This document shows positions 33,419 to 41,598 of a stretch of 64,000 nt of DNA, in pieces. Numbering within the stretch: position 1 is the first letter of the stretch; every line of letters starts with the position of its first letter. The position numbers and the translations under genes were made by a program. The stretch lies in assembly GCA_963792815.1 (NCBI GenBank), contig CAWBXR010000011.1:62001-126000 (forward strand), read 5' to 3'. The DNA is from JARRPM01 sp963792815. GTDB taxonomy: Bacteria > Pseudomonadota > Gammaproteobacteria > Pseudomonadales > Halieaceae. A model generated the notes under the pieces. The model was given only the letters and a program-made list of their open reading frames with translations. It had not been told where the DNA came from and searched no databases.

Positions 33419-35041
33419 TTACATCCGCGCAATGCCGAAGCTGTTGGGACGCACGCTGCGGTGGCGGGTTTCCCACACGGTCTCCAGCAGGAAGCCCAGG
33501 GTTTTGCGGCTGTCCCTGGGGTCTATCATGCCGTCATCCATCATGTGGCCAGAGGTGTAAAAAGCGTCGGACTGGCTGTCGAATATATTCGCCAGGTAGG
33601 CCTCCTGCTGTGCCAGGGCTTTTTCATCGGGCTCCTTGCCGCTGGCCGCCGCCTTGCCGCGGGCCACCATGGACATGGTTTTGGCGGCCTGCTCGCCACC
33701 CATCACCCCGGTGCGCGCATTGGGGAATGTGTACAGGAAGTCGGGTTCGAAGCCGCGTCCGCACATGCCGTAGTTGCCCGCGCCGAAACTGGCGCCGGTC
33801 ATCAGGGTGATGCGCGGCACCTCCAGGTTGCGCACCGCCTGGATCATTTTCGAGCCGTGCTTGATCATGCCCGCCTGCTCTGACCTGGTGCCGACGATAT
33901 AGCCCGTGGTGTTCTGCAGGAACAGCACGGGAATATTCGCCTGGTCGCACAGCTGCAGGAACTGGGTTGCCTTGGTGGCCCCGGCCGGGTCGATGGGGCC
34001 GTTATTGCCAAGGATGCCGCAGGGCAGGCCGAATATGTCCGCCTGGATGCAGACCGTGGCGGCGCCGTAGCGCGGCTTGAAGTCCATGAAGTCGGAGCCG
34101 TCCACCACCCGCGCCACCAGCTCCCGCATGTCGTAGGGGTTGCGGTAGTCGCAGGGAATAACCCCCGCCAGCTCATCCGGGTCGTAAATCGGTTCGCTGT
34201 AGCTGCGGCGCCGGTGCGTCTCGCAGTCCTTGTTCCACTGCAGGCGGTGCATCAGCTCGCGGCACATCTGCACCGCCTGGCCGTCGTTTTCCGCAAGGTA
34301 TTCCGCCAGGCCGGAAATCGAGGCGTGCATTTCCGCGCCCCCCAGCTCCTCTTCGGTGGCGATCTCCCCGGTGGCGGCCTTGAGCAGTGGCGGCCCGGCC
34401 AGGAAAGCGCGGCCGTTGCCCTTGACCGCGATCACGTAGTCGCTCAGGCCCGGCATGTAGGCGCCACCGGCGGTGGATGAGCCGTGCAGGATGGATATCA
34501 CCGGGATCCCCGCCTTGCTGAGCCTGGCCAGGTTGCCGAACAGCGCGCCGCCGTTGGAGAAACCCTCCACCGTGTAGTTGAGCAGGTCGCCGCCGGCGCT
34601 TTCCACCAGGTGGACGAAGGGCAGCTTCTGCTCCAGGGCGATCACCTCGGCCCGGGTGACGCGGTAGCCGCCGGCGGTGGTCAGGGAGCCCGCCTGGATG
34701 CCGCTGTCGTCCACTACCACGACGCAGCGCACACCGCTGATAAAGCCGATGCCGGCGATGATGGTGCTGCCCGGAATGGATTTCTCCGGGTCCGGGTTGT
34801 CCAGCAGGTAGCCGGCGATATTGCCTATGGCCAGGAAGGGCATACCGGGGTCCAGCAGCCTTGCCAGGCGCTCCCGCGGGGTGAGCTGGCCGCGGGCGTC
34901 GAAGCGCGGCCTGCGCTGCTCCGAGATCATGGCGCCGCGCGCATTCAGGCGCTGCAGGTGCTCTATGTGCGCCAGCATCTCCTCCCGGTTCCTGCGAAAG
35001 GCCTCGCCCTGCGGATTGATTTTTGAGTTGAACACGCTCAT
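33419..35041 (-). CDS. atuC: Acyl-CoA (probably geranyl-CoA) carboxylase, carboxyltransferase beta subunit
   Basis: A 540-residue carboxyltransferase of the propionyl/methylcrotonyl/geranyl-CoA carboxylase type. N-terminal and C-terminal crotonase-like halves are seen, with GGYRVTRAEVIALEQKLP, SAGGDLLNYTVEGFSNGG, GSSTAGGAYMPGLSDYV, ATGEIATEEELGGAEMHASI and, near the end, MTGASFGAGNYGMCGRGFEP and PNARTGVMGGEQAA. It transfers the carboxyl from biotin to the acyl-CoA. The ATG overlaps the atuA stop (ATGA at 35038-35041), giving tight coupling. With atuA, atuE and atuF it forms the carboxylation module of acyclic terpene (citronellol/geraniol-type) catabolism. Confidence 0.88.
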   Translation of the reverse strand: MSVFNSKINPQGEAFRRNREEMLAHIEHLQRLNARGAMISEQRRPRFDARGQLTPRERLARLLDPGMPFLAIGNIAGYLLDNPDPEKSIPGSTIIAGIGFISGVRCVVVVDDSGIQAGSLTTAGGYRVTRAEVIALEQKLPFVHLVESAGGDLLNYTVEGFSNGGALFGNLARLSKAGIPVISILHGSSTAGGAYMPGLSDYVIAVKGNGRAFLAGPPLLKAATGEIATEEELGGAEMHASISGLAEYLAENDGQAVQMCRELMHRLQWNKDCETHRRRSYSEPIYDPDELAGVIPCDYRNPYDMRELVARVVDGSDFMDFKPRYGAATVCIQADIFGLPCGILGNNGPIDPAGATKATQFLQLCDQANIPVLFLQNTTGYIVGTRSEQAGMIKHGSKMIQAVRNLEVPRITLMTGASFGAGNYGMCGRGFEPDFLYTFPNARTGVMGGEQAAKTMSMVARGKAAASGKEPDEKALAQQEAYLANIFDSQSDAFYTSGHMMDDGMIDPRDSRKTLGFLLETVWETRHRSVRPNSFGIARM

Positions 35042-36843
35042 GAGAGTTTCTCCGCGATAGCTGCCGGCACCGGGACCGGGCAGGACAGCAGCAACTGGGC
35101 GTAGCCCTTGGCCTGGGGGTCATTGCGTATGCTGGCCACGCCGCCGCCCCCCAGTACCTCGTGCAGCAGGAAGTTGATGGCGTTGGAGCCGGGCAGCAGG
35201 AAGCGCTCGACATTGCCGGGGGCCGTATCCTGCAGGAAGTGGGCAAAGCGCTGGCTTACCACATCCTCGGTCAGTGCCTGGTAGATGTAGGGCAGGTAGG
35301 CGGGGTCGCGGGCGATAATGCCGATGTTCGCCTTGTTGCCCTTGTCCCCGCTGCGGCCCCAGGCCAGCGCCACCAGCGGCACCATTACACTGGTATCGCC
35401 TGCTGGCGCAGCGGGTGCGACTGGTCGGCCAATACTCGCCGGGTCCAGCGGCTGGCCGTGCGCCTCGTCACAGGCGGTTTCCACGCCGTTCATGAGGATG
35501 CGCACGCTCACCTGGTCCCTGGGGATGGTAAAGGAAAACAGCCGCACCACCGGGGAGGGCTTGGGCCGCCCGCCGGCAAAACCCGACAGGCCCGGCGGGG
35601 TCGCCAGGCCGAGGCCCACCGCCTCCTTGAGGAGGATGCCGATGCCCGCGGCGTCCGGGTGCTTGGCGGCGATCTTCATGGCCACCTCGCGGCTGCCGCG
35701 AAGCTCGGCGAACTTGCCGTACTGGCTTTCCGCGCCGATCAGCTCGATGCTGGTCTCGCTGAAATCCGCCAGGCCGTAGGCACGGAACGCATTGCGGGAG
35801 GCCTCGAATACCGCTTCACCCAGGGCGCGGGCCTTGCGGTCCGCGTCGATGCCGTAGAAAGTCATGTAAGTGCCGCCGCGGAACTGGTCGCTGTAGGTGG
35901 CGCTCACCTTGTAGGTGTCCGGGGCGGGGCGACCGGTGGCCCCGGCGACTTTCACCCGGCCGTCGCCCGCAGCTTCGATGGTGGCGGTGGAGAAATCGCA
36001 GACCACATCCGGCAGCAGGTAGGCCTGGGGGTCGCCTATCTCATAGAGCATCTGCTCGCTCACGGTACCCACGTTGACCAGGCCGCCGGTGCCGGGGGGC
36101 TTGGTGCAGGTGAAACTGCCGTCGGGGGAGATCTCGGCGATGGGGTAGCCGATGTTCGCGATGTCGGGCACCTGGTCCCAGTCGGTGAAGTTGCCGCCGG
36201 TGGCCTGTGGGCCGCACTCCAGAATGTGGCCTGCCAGGGAGCCCATGGCCAGCTGGTCGAGGTCGTCGCGGCCCCAGCCAAACGCGTGGATACAGGCGCC
36301 CAGGGTAACCGCGCTGTCAACACAGCGCCCGGTCACGACGATATCGGCTCCGAGCTCCAGGGCCCTGGCGATGGGGAAAGCCCCAAGGTAGGCGTTGACG
36401 CTCTGCAGTCGGGACGCCGCGGGTAGAGCCTCGCCGGAAAACATCTCGGTAATACCCGTGCCCTCGAGCCGTTCGGCGTCGGCCATCAGGTCGTCGCCGA
36501 CAACGCAGGCGACATTAAGATCCAGTCCCTGCTCGGCGATCAGGGTGCGCAGCGCATCGGCGCAGGCAAGGGGGTTGACCCCGCCGGCGTTGGAGATCAC
36601 CTTGATGCCCCGCGCCGCGATGGTCGCCAGGTTGGGTTTCATCGCGGCGGTGACGAAATCCACGGCGTAACCCCGGGTTTCATCCTGGGCCCGGGCCCGG
36701 GCCATGATCGACATGGTGATCTCGGCGAGGTAGTCGTAGACGATGTAATCCAGTCCGTCCGAGTCCAGCAACTGGGGAGTGGCACGGGCCGCGTCGCCCC
36801 AGAACCCGCTGGCGCCGCCGATTCGCAATACTTTGTCAGTCAT
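35038..36843 (-). CDS. atuA: AtuA-like protein (DUF1446 plus AtuA C-terminal domain)
   Basis: A 601-residue cytoplasmic protein matching the acyclic terpene utilisation protein AtuA. A large DUF1446 domain (about residues 1-450) begins VLRIGGASGFWGD, continues with LDYIVYDYLAEITMSIMARA, NAGGVNPLACADAL and ELGADIVVTGRCVDSAV. A C-terminal domain follows (VPLVALAWGRSGDKGNKANI, NFLLHEVLGGGG). AtuA is required for growth on citronellol and geraniol in Pseudomonas, but its reaction is not established. It is the first gene of the operon, divergent from the AraC-type regulator with a 207-nt intergenic region that carries repeat operators. Its presence is the main reason to read the operon as atu rather than leucine/isovalerate (liu). 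Confidence 0.88.
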   Translation of the reverse strand: MTDKVLRIGGASGFWGDAARATPQLLDSDGLDYIVYDYLAEITMSIMARARAQDETRGYAVDFVTAAMKPNLATIAARGIKVISNAGGVNPLACADALRTLIAEQGLDLNVACVVGDDLMADAERLEGTGITEMFSGEALPAASRLQSVNAYLGAFPIARALELGADIVVTGRCVDSAVTLGACIHAFGWGRDDLDQLAMGSLAGHILECGPQATGGNFTDWDQVPDIANIGYPIAEISPDGSFTCTKPPGTGGLVNVGTVSEQMLYEIGDPQAYLLPDVVCDFSTATIEAAGDGRVKVAGATGRPAPDTYKVSATYSDQFRGGTYMTFYGIDADRKARALGEAVFEASRNAFRAYGLADFSETSIELIGAESQYGKFAELRGSREVAMKIAAKHPDAAGIGILLKEAVGLGLATPPGLSGFAGGRPKPSPVVRLFSFTIPRDQVSVRILMNGVETACDEAHGQPLDPASIGRPVAPAAPAGDTSVMVPLVALAWGRSGDKGNKANIGIIARDPAYLPYIYQALTEDVVSQRFAHFLQDTAPGNVERFLLPGSNAINFLLHEVLGGGGVASIRNDPQAKGYAQLLLSCPVPVPAAIAEKLS

Positions 36844-36873
36844 TCCCGGTTTCCTGCCTTGCCCGCTTCGAGA

Positions 36874-36903
36874 CAGCCAATGTTACTGAGTCGGGTCAGC
36901 CAA
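36874..36903. promoter_or_regulatory. Direct-repeat operator candidate in the atuA-araC intergenic region
   Basis: CAGCCAA occurs at 36874-36880 and again at 36897-36903, 23 bp apart, the spacing of two helical turns typical of AraC-family half-sites. The pair lies 31-60 nt upstream of the atuA start, where an activator bound near -35 would be expected. A separate 12-bp palindrome, GTTGGCGCCAAC, is at 36934-36945. Confidence 0.4.
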
Positions 36904-37050
36904 CACACGGGAAATGACGCCACGCAACACAGAGTTGGCGCCAACCGTCCCGGCTGCGGTCCGGGCGGCTTTATGCAGGTGACAGCCCGGGCCTGACGGG
37001 CCATGCTAGGCTATCGGTCCAGGGGACTTAAGCAGGGGTGAACTGGTTTG

Positions 37051-38071
37051 GTGGCGCGGGATGTTGCAGCGGGGGGTGCGGTTTACGCGAGGGCGCTTAA
37101 AGGCCTGATGGACCTGGCGGTCGCCCTGGGGGCGAAGCCCGAGCTGATTGCCCGCAATGCCGGCCTGGACCTGGCCCTGCTCACGGTACCCGACGCCCTG
37201 CTGCCGGTGGCCACCTACTACCAGGTACAGGAGCAGTTCCGGGAGCAGACCGGCAACCCGGATTTTGGCCTGCTGAGCGGACGGGTGTCCTACATGGAGA
37301 ACACCCACCTGCTGCTGTACCTGGCATCCGCCAGCCAGACCCTGCGCGACTGGATGAACATGCTGCCCAGTGTGGCCAGCCTGCTGGGGGATGTGGGGTC
37401 GATCAGGGTCGCCCGGCATCGCGATCATTTCGCGCTGGAGTGGCACCCGCTGCGGCCCCCGGACCCGGTGCGCTGCGTGGTCACGGACAGCCTGCTGTCA
37501 GCCACCGCCCTGCAAATGGATGGCTACTGCCTGCTGCCGGTGAGGCCGCACAGGGTCGACCTGAGTTACCCGCGGCCGGACAACCTGGAGGTGCTGCGCG
37601 CAAGTTTCGGCGCCCCCCTGTACTTCGACCAGCCCGTGAGTGCCCTGCACTACGACTGGGCCATGCTGGACAATCCGCAGCTGCACGTCAGCACCCGCTT
37701 CTACGATGCGGTTGCCCAGGAATTTTCGGCGTTTTTCAGTGACGACGCCTCAGTGGCGGACCCCTTTTCCCTGAGCCTGCACACAGCTATCCGGCGATTG
37801 TTGCCCGCGGGCAGCTGCTCTATCGACAGTATTGCCAGTGATCTGAGTATCTCCCGCCGCACCCTGCAGCGGCGCCTGAAGGACCGGGACACCAACTTCC
37901 AGCAGCTGCTGCAGCGGGTAAAATCCAACCTCGCCCGGAAATACCTGGAAGACAAGAGCCTGAGCATTATCGAGATCGCCCTGCTTGCTCGGTTACGGCG
38001 ATCCCTCGTCCTTTTCCGCCGCATTCAAGTCCTGGAGCGGCCTGACGCCCACTGAGTTCCGGCGCCAGTAG
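37051..38071 (+). CDS. AraC-family transcriptional regulator, C-terminus frameshifted
   Basis: An AraC-family regulator with the arabinose-binding-like N-terminal domain of the OruR/PchR-unlike Arabinose_bd (PF12625) type (ALKGLMDLAVALGAKPELIA, DFGLLSGRVSYMENTHLLLY). The first helix-turn-helix of the DNA-binding domain is intact (SCSIDSIASDLSISRRTLQR). Near 37983-37990 one extra base moves the frame, giving a scrambled tail that stops at 38055. Read without that base the sequence continues LLGYGDPSSFSAAFKSWSGL to PTEFRRQ and a stop at 38069-38071, which is the expected second helix-turn-helix. The start is GTG 37051 or TTG 37048. Divergent from atuA, so it is the likely regulator of the atu operon. 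Confidence 0.82.
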
Positions 38072-38164
38072 CTGAACCGGCCAGCCCGGGTCTGTGCTAT
38101 CCCTCCCGATCAGGTTGCGCCGGGAACTTTTGAATTGAGCGGGGTGATGTCAGCGCAGTCCGGG

Positions 38165-38170
38165 TATAAT
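38165..38170 (+). promoter_or_regulatory. Candidate -10 box upstream of glgX
   Basis: TATAAT, a perfect -10 match, lies 22 nt before the GTG at 38193 and 52 nt before the ATG at 38223. No convincing -35 hexamer is found at 16-18 nt upstream, so this is a weak promoter call. Confidence 0.3.
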
Positions 38171-38222
38171 AATTCCTTCGCGACGTACCCCGGTGAGCGA
38201 TAGAGGCAGGGCGGCAGCACCA

Positions 38223-40304
38223 ATGGATGAAACCGGAACGCGGGACAATTGGTCCGCTAAAGAAGGCAGCGCATTTCCCCTGGGAGCGACCTGGATCCCC
38301 GGGGAGCGCGCCTACAACTTCGCACTGTATTCAAAATACGCGACACGGGTCACCCTGCTGCTGTTTCGCCAGGACGATGCCGGCACGCCAGCCGTCGAGG
38401 TCGAACTGGACCACAGGTTCAACAAATCCGGGCGCATCTGGCACTGTCGCCTGCCCCTGGACAAAATGGACGGCTGCTGTCACTACGCCTATTTGATCGA
38501 CGGACCCAGCGGCGCCAGCGCACACGGCATGCATGCCTTCGACGCCGGGAAGATCCTGCTCGATCCCTATGCGAAGCAGGTGTATTTCCCCCCGACTTTC
38601 GATCGCGAAGCCGCCAAGCGGGCCGGCTCGAACATGGGCAAGGCGCCCCTGGGCGTGCTGTTCGAGGAGCATGCGCAATTCGATTGGGGCGATGACCAGG
38701 TGCCGTTTCACGAGCACGACCTGGTGATTTACGAGATGCACGTCGGCGGTTTTACCCGCAATCCCAACAGCGGCGTGGACCCGGAGCGCCGCGGCACTTT
38801 CCTCGGGGTCATCGACAAGATTCCCTACCTGCAGGCGCTGGGAGTCACCGCGGTGGAGTTGTTGCCGGTCCATCAGTTCGATCCCCAGGAAGGGAATTAC
38901 TGGGGTTATATGACCCTGAATTTTTTCGCCCCCCATGCCCAGTACGCCAGCCACCCGGATAAGGCTTTCGAGGAGTTCCGGATGATGGTGAGGGCGCTGC
39001 ACGCGGCGGGCATCGAGGTACTGCTGGACGTGGTGTTCAACCATACCGCCGAGGGCGACGAGACCGGGCCCTGCTACAGCTACAAGGGCATCGATAACAG
39101 CACCTATTACATCACCAGTGGCGATCCGGCCCACCCCTACAGCAACTTCTCCGGCACCGGCAACACCCTGCACTGCAACAACCGCTACGTCAGTCGCATG
39201 GTTCTGGACAGCCTGCGATCATGGGTGCAACTGGGCCATGTGAATGGCTTCAGGTTTGATCTGGCCTCGGTGTTCAACCGGCAGCCGGACGGCTCGGTGA
39301 CGCTCGACGACTCGCCGTTGGTTTCCGCTATCCGTGCCGACCCGCTGCTGGGCGGTGTCCGCCTGATCGCCGAGCCCTGGGACGCGGCGGGCCTGTACCA
39401 GCTGGGCTCAGCCTTTCCGGGCAAGCGCTGGTTCCAGTGGAACGGCAAGTTCCGCGATGACATCCGCCGCTTTGTCAAAGGCGACCCGGGCATGGTGGCC
39501 GCGGTGATGTGCCGGCTTTACGGCAGCGACGATGCCTTTCCCGACGATCTGGCCAATGCCTGCCACCCCTACCAGAGCGTCAACTACGTCAATTCGCACG
39601 ACGGCTACACCCTCTACGACCAGGTGGCTTACAACGAGCGGCACAACCTGGCCAACGGTGAGGACAATCGCGACGGGCACCGGGACAATTTCAGCTGGAA
39701 CTGTGGCTGGGAGGGCGATGACGGTGTGCCTGCGGACGTCTTGCGCCTGCGCCAGCAGCAGGCGAAGAATTTCTGTTGCCTGGTGATGCTGGCCAATGGC
39801 ACGCCGATGTTCTGTGCCGGCGACGAGTTTCTCAACACCCAGTTCGGCAATAACAACCCCTATTGCCAGGACAACGAAATATCCTGGCTGGACTGGCAGC
39901 GGCTGGAAGACAACCGGGATTTTCACCGGTTTTTCAGCAAGATGATCGCCTTTCGCAAGAGCCACCCGAGCCTGGCGCGCAGCCGGTTCTGGCGGGAGGA
40001 TGTGCGCTGGCACGGTACCGGTGCAGACATCGACATGACCTTTGAGTCCCATCAGCTGGCGTTTTACCTGGATGGGGCGACCGAGAATGATGACGACCTC
40101 TACGTGATGATCAACGGCGCCTGGCGGGAGCAGAAGTTCACCCTGCAACAGCCACTGCCCGGCTGGCGTCGGGTGATAGATACCGGTCGCGACAGCCCCG
40201 GGGATATTTTCGAGCTGGCGGACGCGCCGCCGCTGGCCTCAGGGGAGCTGGCGCTGAAGGGTCGCTCCCTCGTGGTCCTGGTTCGCCCGCGGCAGCCCGC
40301 TTAG
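38223..40304 (+). CDS. glgX: Glycogen debranching enzyme GlgX (isoamylase-type, GH13)
   Basis: A 693-residue cytoplasmic GH13 alpha-1,6-glucosidase that removes branch stubs from glycogen or limit dextrins. The N-terminal CBM48-like domain (FPLGATWIPGERAYNFALYS) precedes the barrel with YEMHVGGFTRNPNSG, the region I motif DVVFNHTAEGDE, the nucleophile in GFRFDLASVF (Asp346), the acid/base in LIAEPWD (Glu384) and NSHDGYTLYD. The C-terminal ISWLDWQRLEDNRDFHRF is typical of GlgX. Start ATG 38223 is chosen from where homology-like sequence begins; an in-frame GTG at 38193 would add 10 residues. No other glycogen gene lies in the window. Confidence 0.9.
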   Translation: MDETGTRDNWSAKEGSAFPLGATWIPGERAYNFALYSKYATRVTLLLFRQDDAGTPAVEVELDHRFNKSGRIWHCRLPLDKMDGCCHYAYLIDGPSGASAHGMHAFDAGKILLDPYAKQVYFPPTFDREAAKRAGSNMGKAPLGVLFEEHAQFDWGDDQVPFHEHDLVIYEMHVGGFTRNPNSGVDPERRGTFLGVIDKIPYLQALGVTAVELLPVHQFDPQEGNYWGYMTLNFFAPHAQYASHPDKAFEEFRMMVRALHAAGIEVLLDVVFNHTAEGDETGPCYSYKGIDNSTYYITSGDPAHPYSNFSGTGNTLHCNNRYVSRMVLDSLRSWVQLGHVNGFRFDLASVFNRQPDGSVTLDDSPLVSAIRADPLLGGVRLIAEPWDAAGLYQLGSAFPGKRWFQWNGKFRDDIRRFVKGDPGMVAAVMCRLYGSDDAFPDDLANACHPYQSVNYVNSHDGYTLYDQVAYNERHNLANGEDNRDGHRDNFSWNCGWEGDDGVPADVLRLRQQQAKNFCCLVMLANGTPMFCAGDEFLNTQFGNNNPYCQDNEISWLDWQRLEDNRDFHRFFSKMIAFRKSHPSLARSRFWREDVRWHGTGADIDMTFESHQLAFYLDGATENDDDLYVMINGAWREQKFTLQQPLPGWRRVIDTGRDSPGDIFELADAPPLASGELALKGRSLVVLVRPRQPA

Positions 40305-40325
40305 CGGCGGTGTGACGGTCACCCG

Positions 40326-40364
40326 GCTGGACTGCGGCCCCCAGGGTAGTCCGGCAGGCCTTTT
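40326..40364 (+). terminator. Probable glgX intrinsic terminator
   Basis: GCTGGACT (40326-40333) pairs with AGTCCGGC (40348-40355) with one G-T wobble, followed after AGGCC by TTTT at 40361-40364. It lies 22 nt after the glgX stop. The T run is short and offset, so the call is moderate. Further on, to 40515, the gap holds only a TATAAT at 40371 and a weak hairpin near 40412-40437. Confidence 0.42.
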
Positions 40365-40515
40365 CAGCCGTATAATCTTTACAGTTCTTCACACTCAAGA
40401 AACACAAAATGGGCCGATGATGGTTTATCATTCGGACCCTCTCCGGCCTCGCCGGTAACGGCTGTCGCGGCTCATGCGGGCGATAGCTTCCTCAAACAGC
40501 CCCGGATTTGTATTG

Positions 40516-41597
40516 ATGCAAAATAAATGGATGCGCCTCCTGCTGCCTTTGCTGATCCTGGCGGGGGCAGCGGCAATTGCACTGCTGATGATCAAAAGCC
40601 GGCCGGAGCTGCCGCGCCGTGAAGCCGTGGCGTCGATCCCGGTGGTGGAGGTGATGGCGGTTGAGCCCGGCCCGGTGAGAGACCATTGTGCACTCGCGCG
40701 GTACTGTGGCGGCGCGAACGGATATCGAGCTGGTCTCCGAGGTGTCGGGCAGGATTATCTGGGTGGCGCCGGAATTGCTGGAGGGTAGCGCCGTCAAGCA
40801 GGGTACGCCCCTGCTGCGGATCGACCCTATCGATTACGAGGTGGCCCTGTCGACTGCGCGTGCCGCGGTTGCCAGCGCTGAATTATCCCTGGCGGAGGTA
40901 CAGGTGGTGGTGATGCGGGCCGCCATCGGCGAAGCCGAGGCACAGCTGAGGGCGGCCAGGGACAGGTTGCGCCAGGCGGAAGCGGACCTGGCGAATACCG
41001 AAATCGTGGCGCCGTTCGATGCCATCATCGACATCAAGCGGATCGACCTCGGCCAGTATGTCCAGGCGGGTTCCGGGCTGATGCGGCTGTTGGGCACTGG
41101 CAGTGTTGAGGTCAGGTTGCCCCTGCTGGCCTCGGATATCCCCTTTGTGCGGCTACGGCCAGTCGGCCGATGGCAGCTGGCCCATGGCCACACTCACCTC
41201 CAGGTTTGGTGACATCGAATACAGCTGGCAGGCGCGCCTGGTGCGATTGGAGCAGCGTGTCGATGAACAGACCCGGGTATTCTTCATGGTGGCAGAGGTG
41301 GAGGCTCCCTACGATCAGGCGAAACATCCCCGGCCCCTGTCGGTAGGGCTCTTCGTGGAAGCCAGGATACGCGGGCAGGAGATACCCCAGGCAGTGCGCC
41401 TGCCGCGCTCTGCGCTGCACGATGGTGACGCCGTGTTCGTGCTCAAGGAGGGGAGCATGCGCAAGCGCGGCGTTACTGTGGTGCGCCGGGAGCGGGACAG
41501 CGTGATCGTTGGCGAGGGACTGTTCGGTGGCGACCAGGTGATTCTGTCACGCCTGGACCTGATGGTGGATGGTATGCAAGTCGCAGTGGAGTCCTAG
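40516..41597 (+). pseudogene. RND efflux periplasmic adaptor (HlyD/MFP family), two frameshifts
   Basis: A periplasmic membrane-fusion protein linking an RND pump to an outer-membrane channel. ATG 40516 opens with a membrane anchor (MRLLLPLLILAGAAAIALLM). Near 40683-40690 the frame changes to one carrying the lipoyl-like and coiled-coil regions (LVSEVSGRIIWVAPELLEG, then ADLANTEIVAPFDAIIDI). Near 41190-41200 it changes again to the beta-barrel and C-terminal parts (RLVRLEQRVDEQTRVFFMV, VRLPRSALHDGDAVFVL) with a stop at 41597. Corrected length is about 360 residues, as expected. The permease gene follows after 1 nt, so it is part of the same unit; if the breaks are real the pump would lack its adaptor. 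Confidence 0.78.
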
Positions 41598-41598
41598 C

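Noticed and set aside
36934..36945. GTTGGCGCCAAC as the main atu operator.
   Set aside because: AraC-type proteins generally bind direct repeats, so the CAGCCAA pair is the better candidate; the palindrome is noted only.
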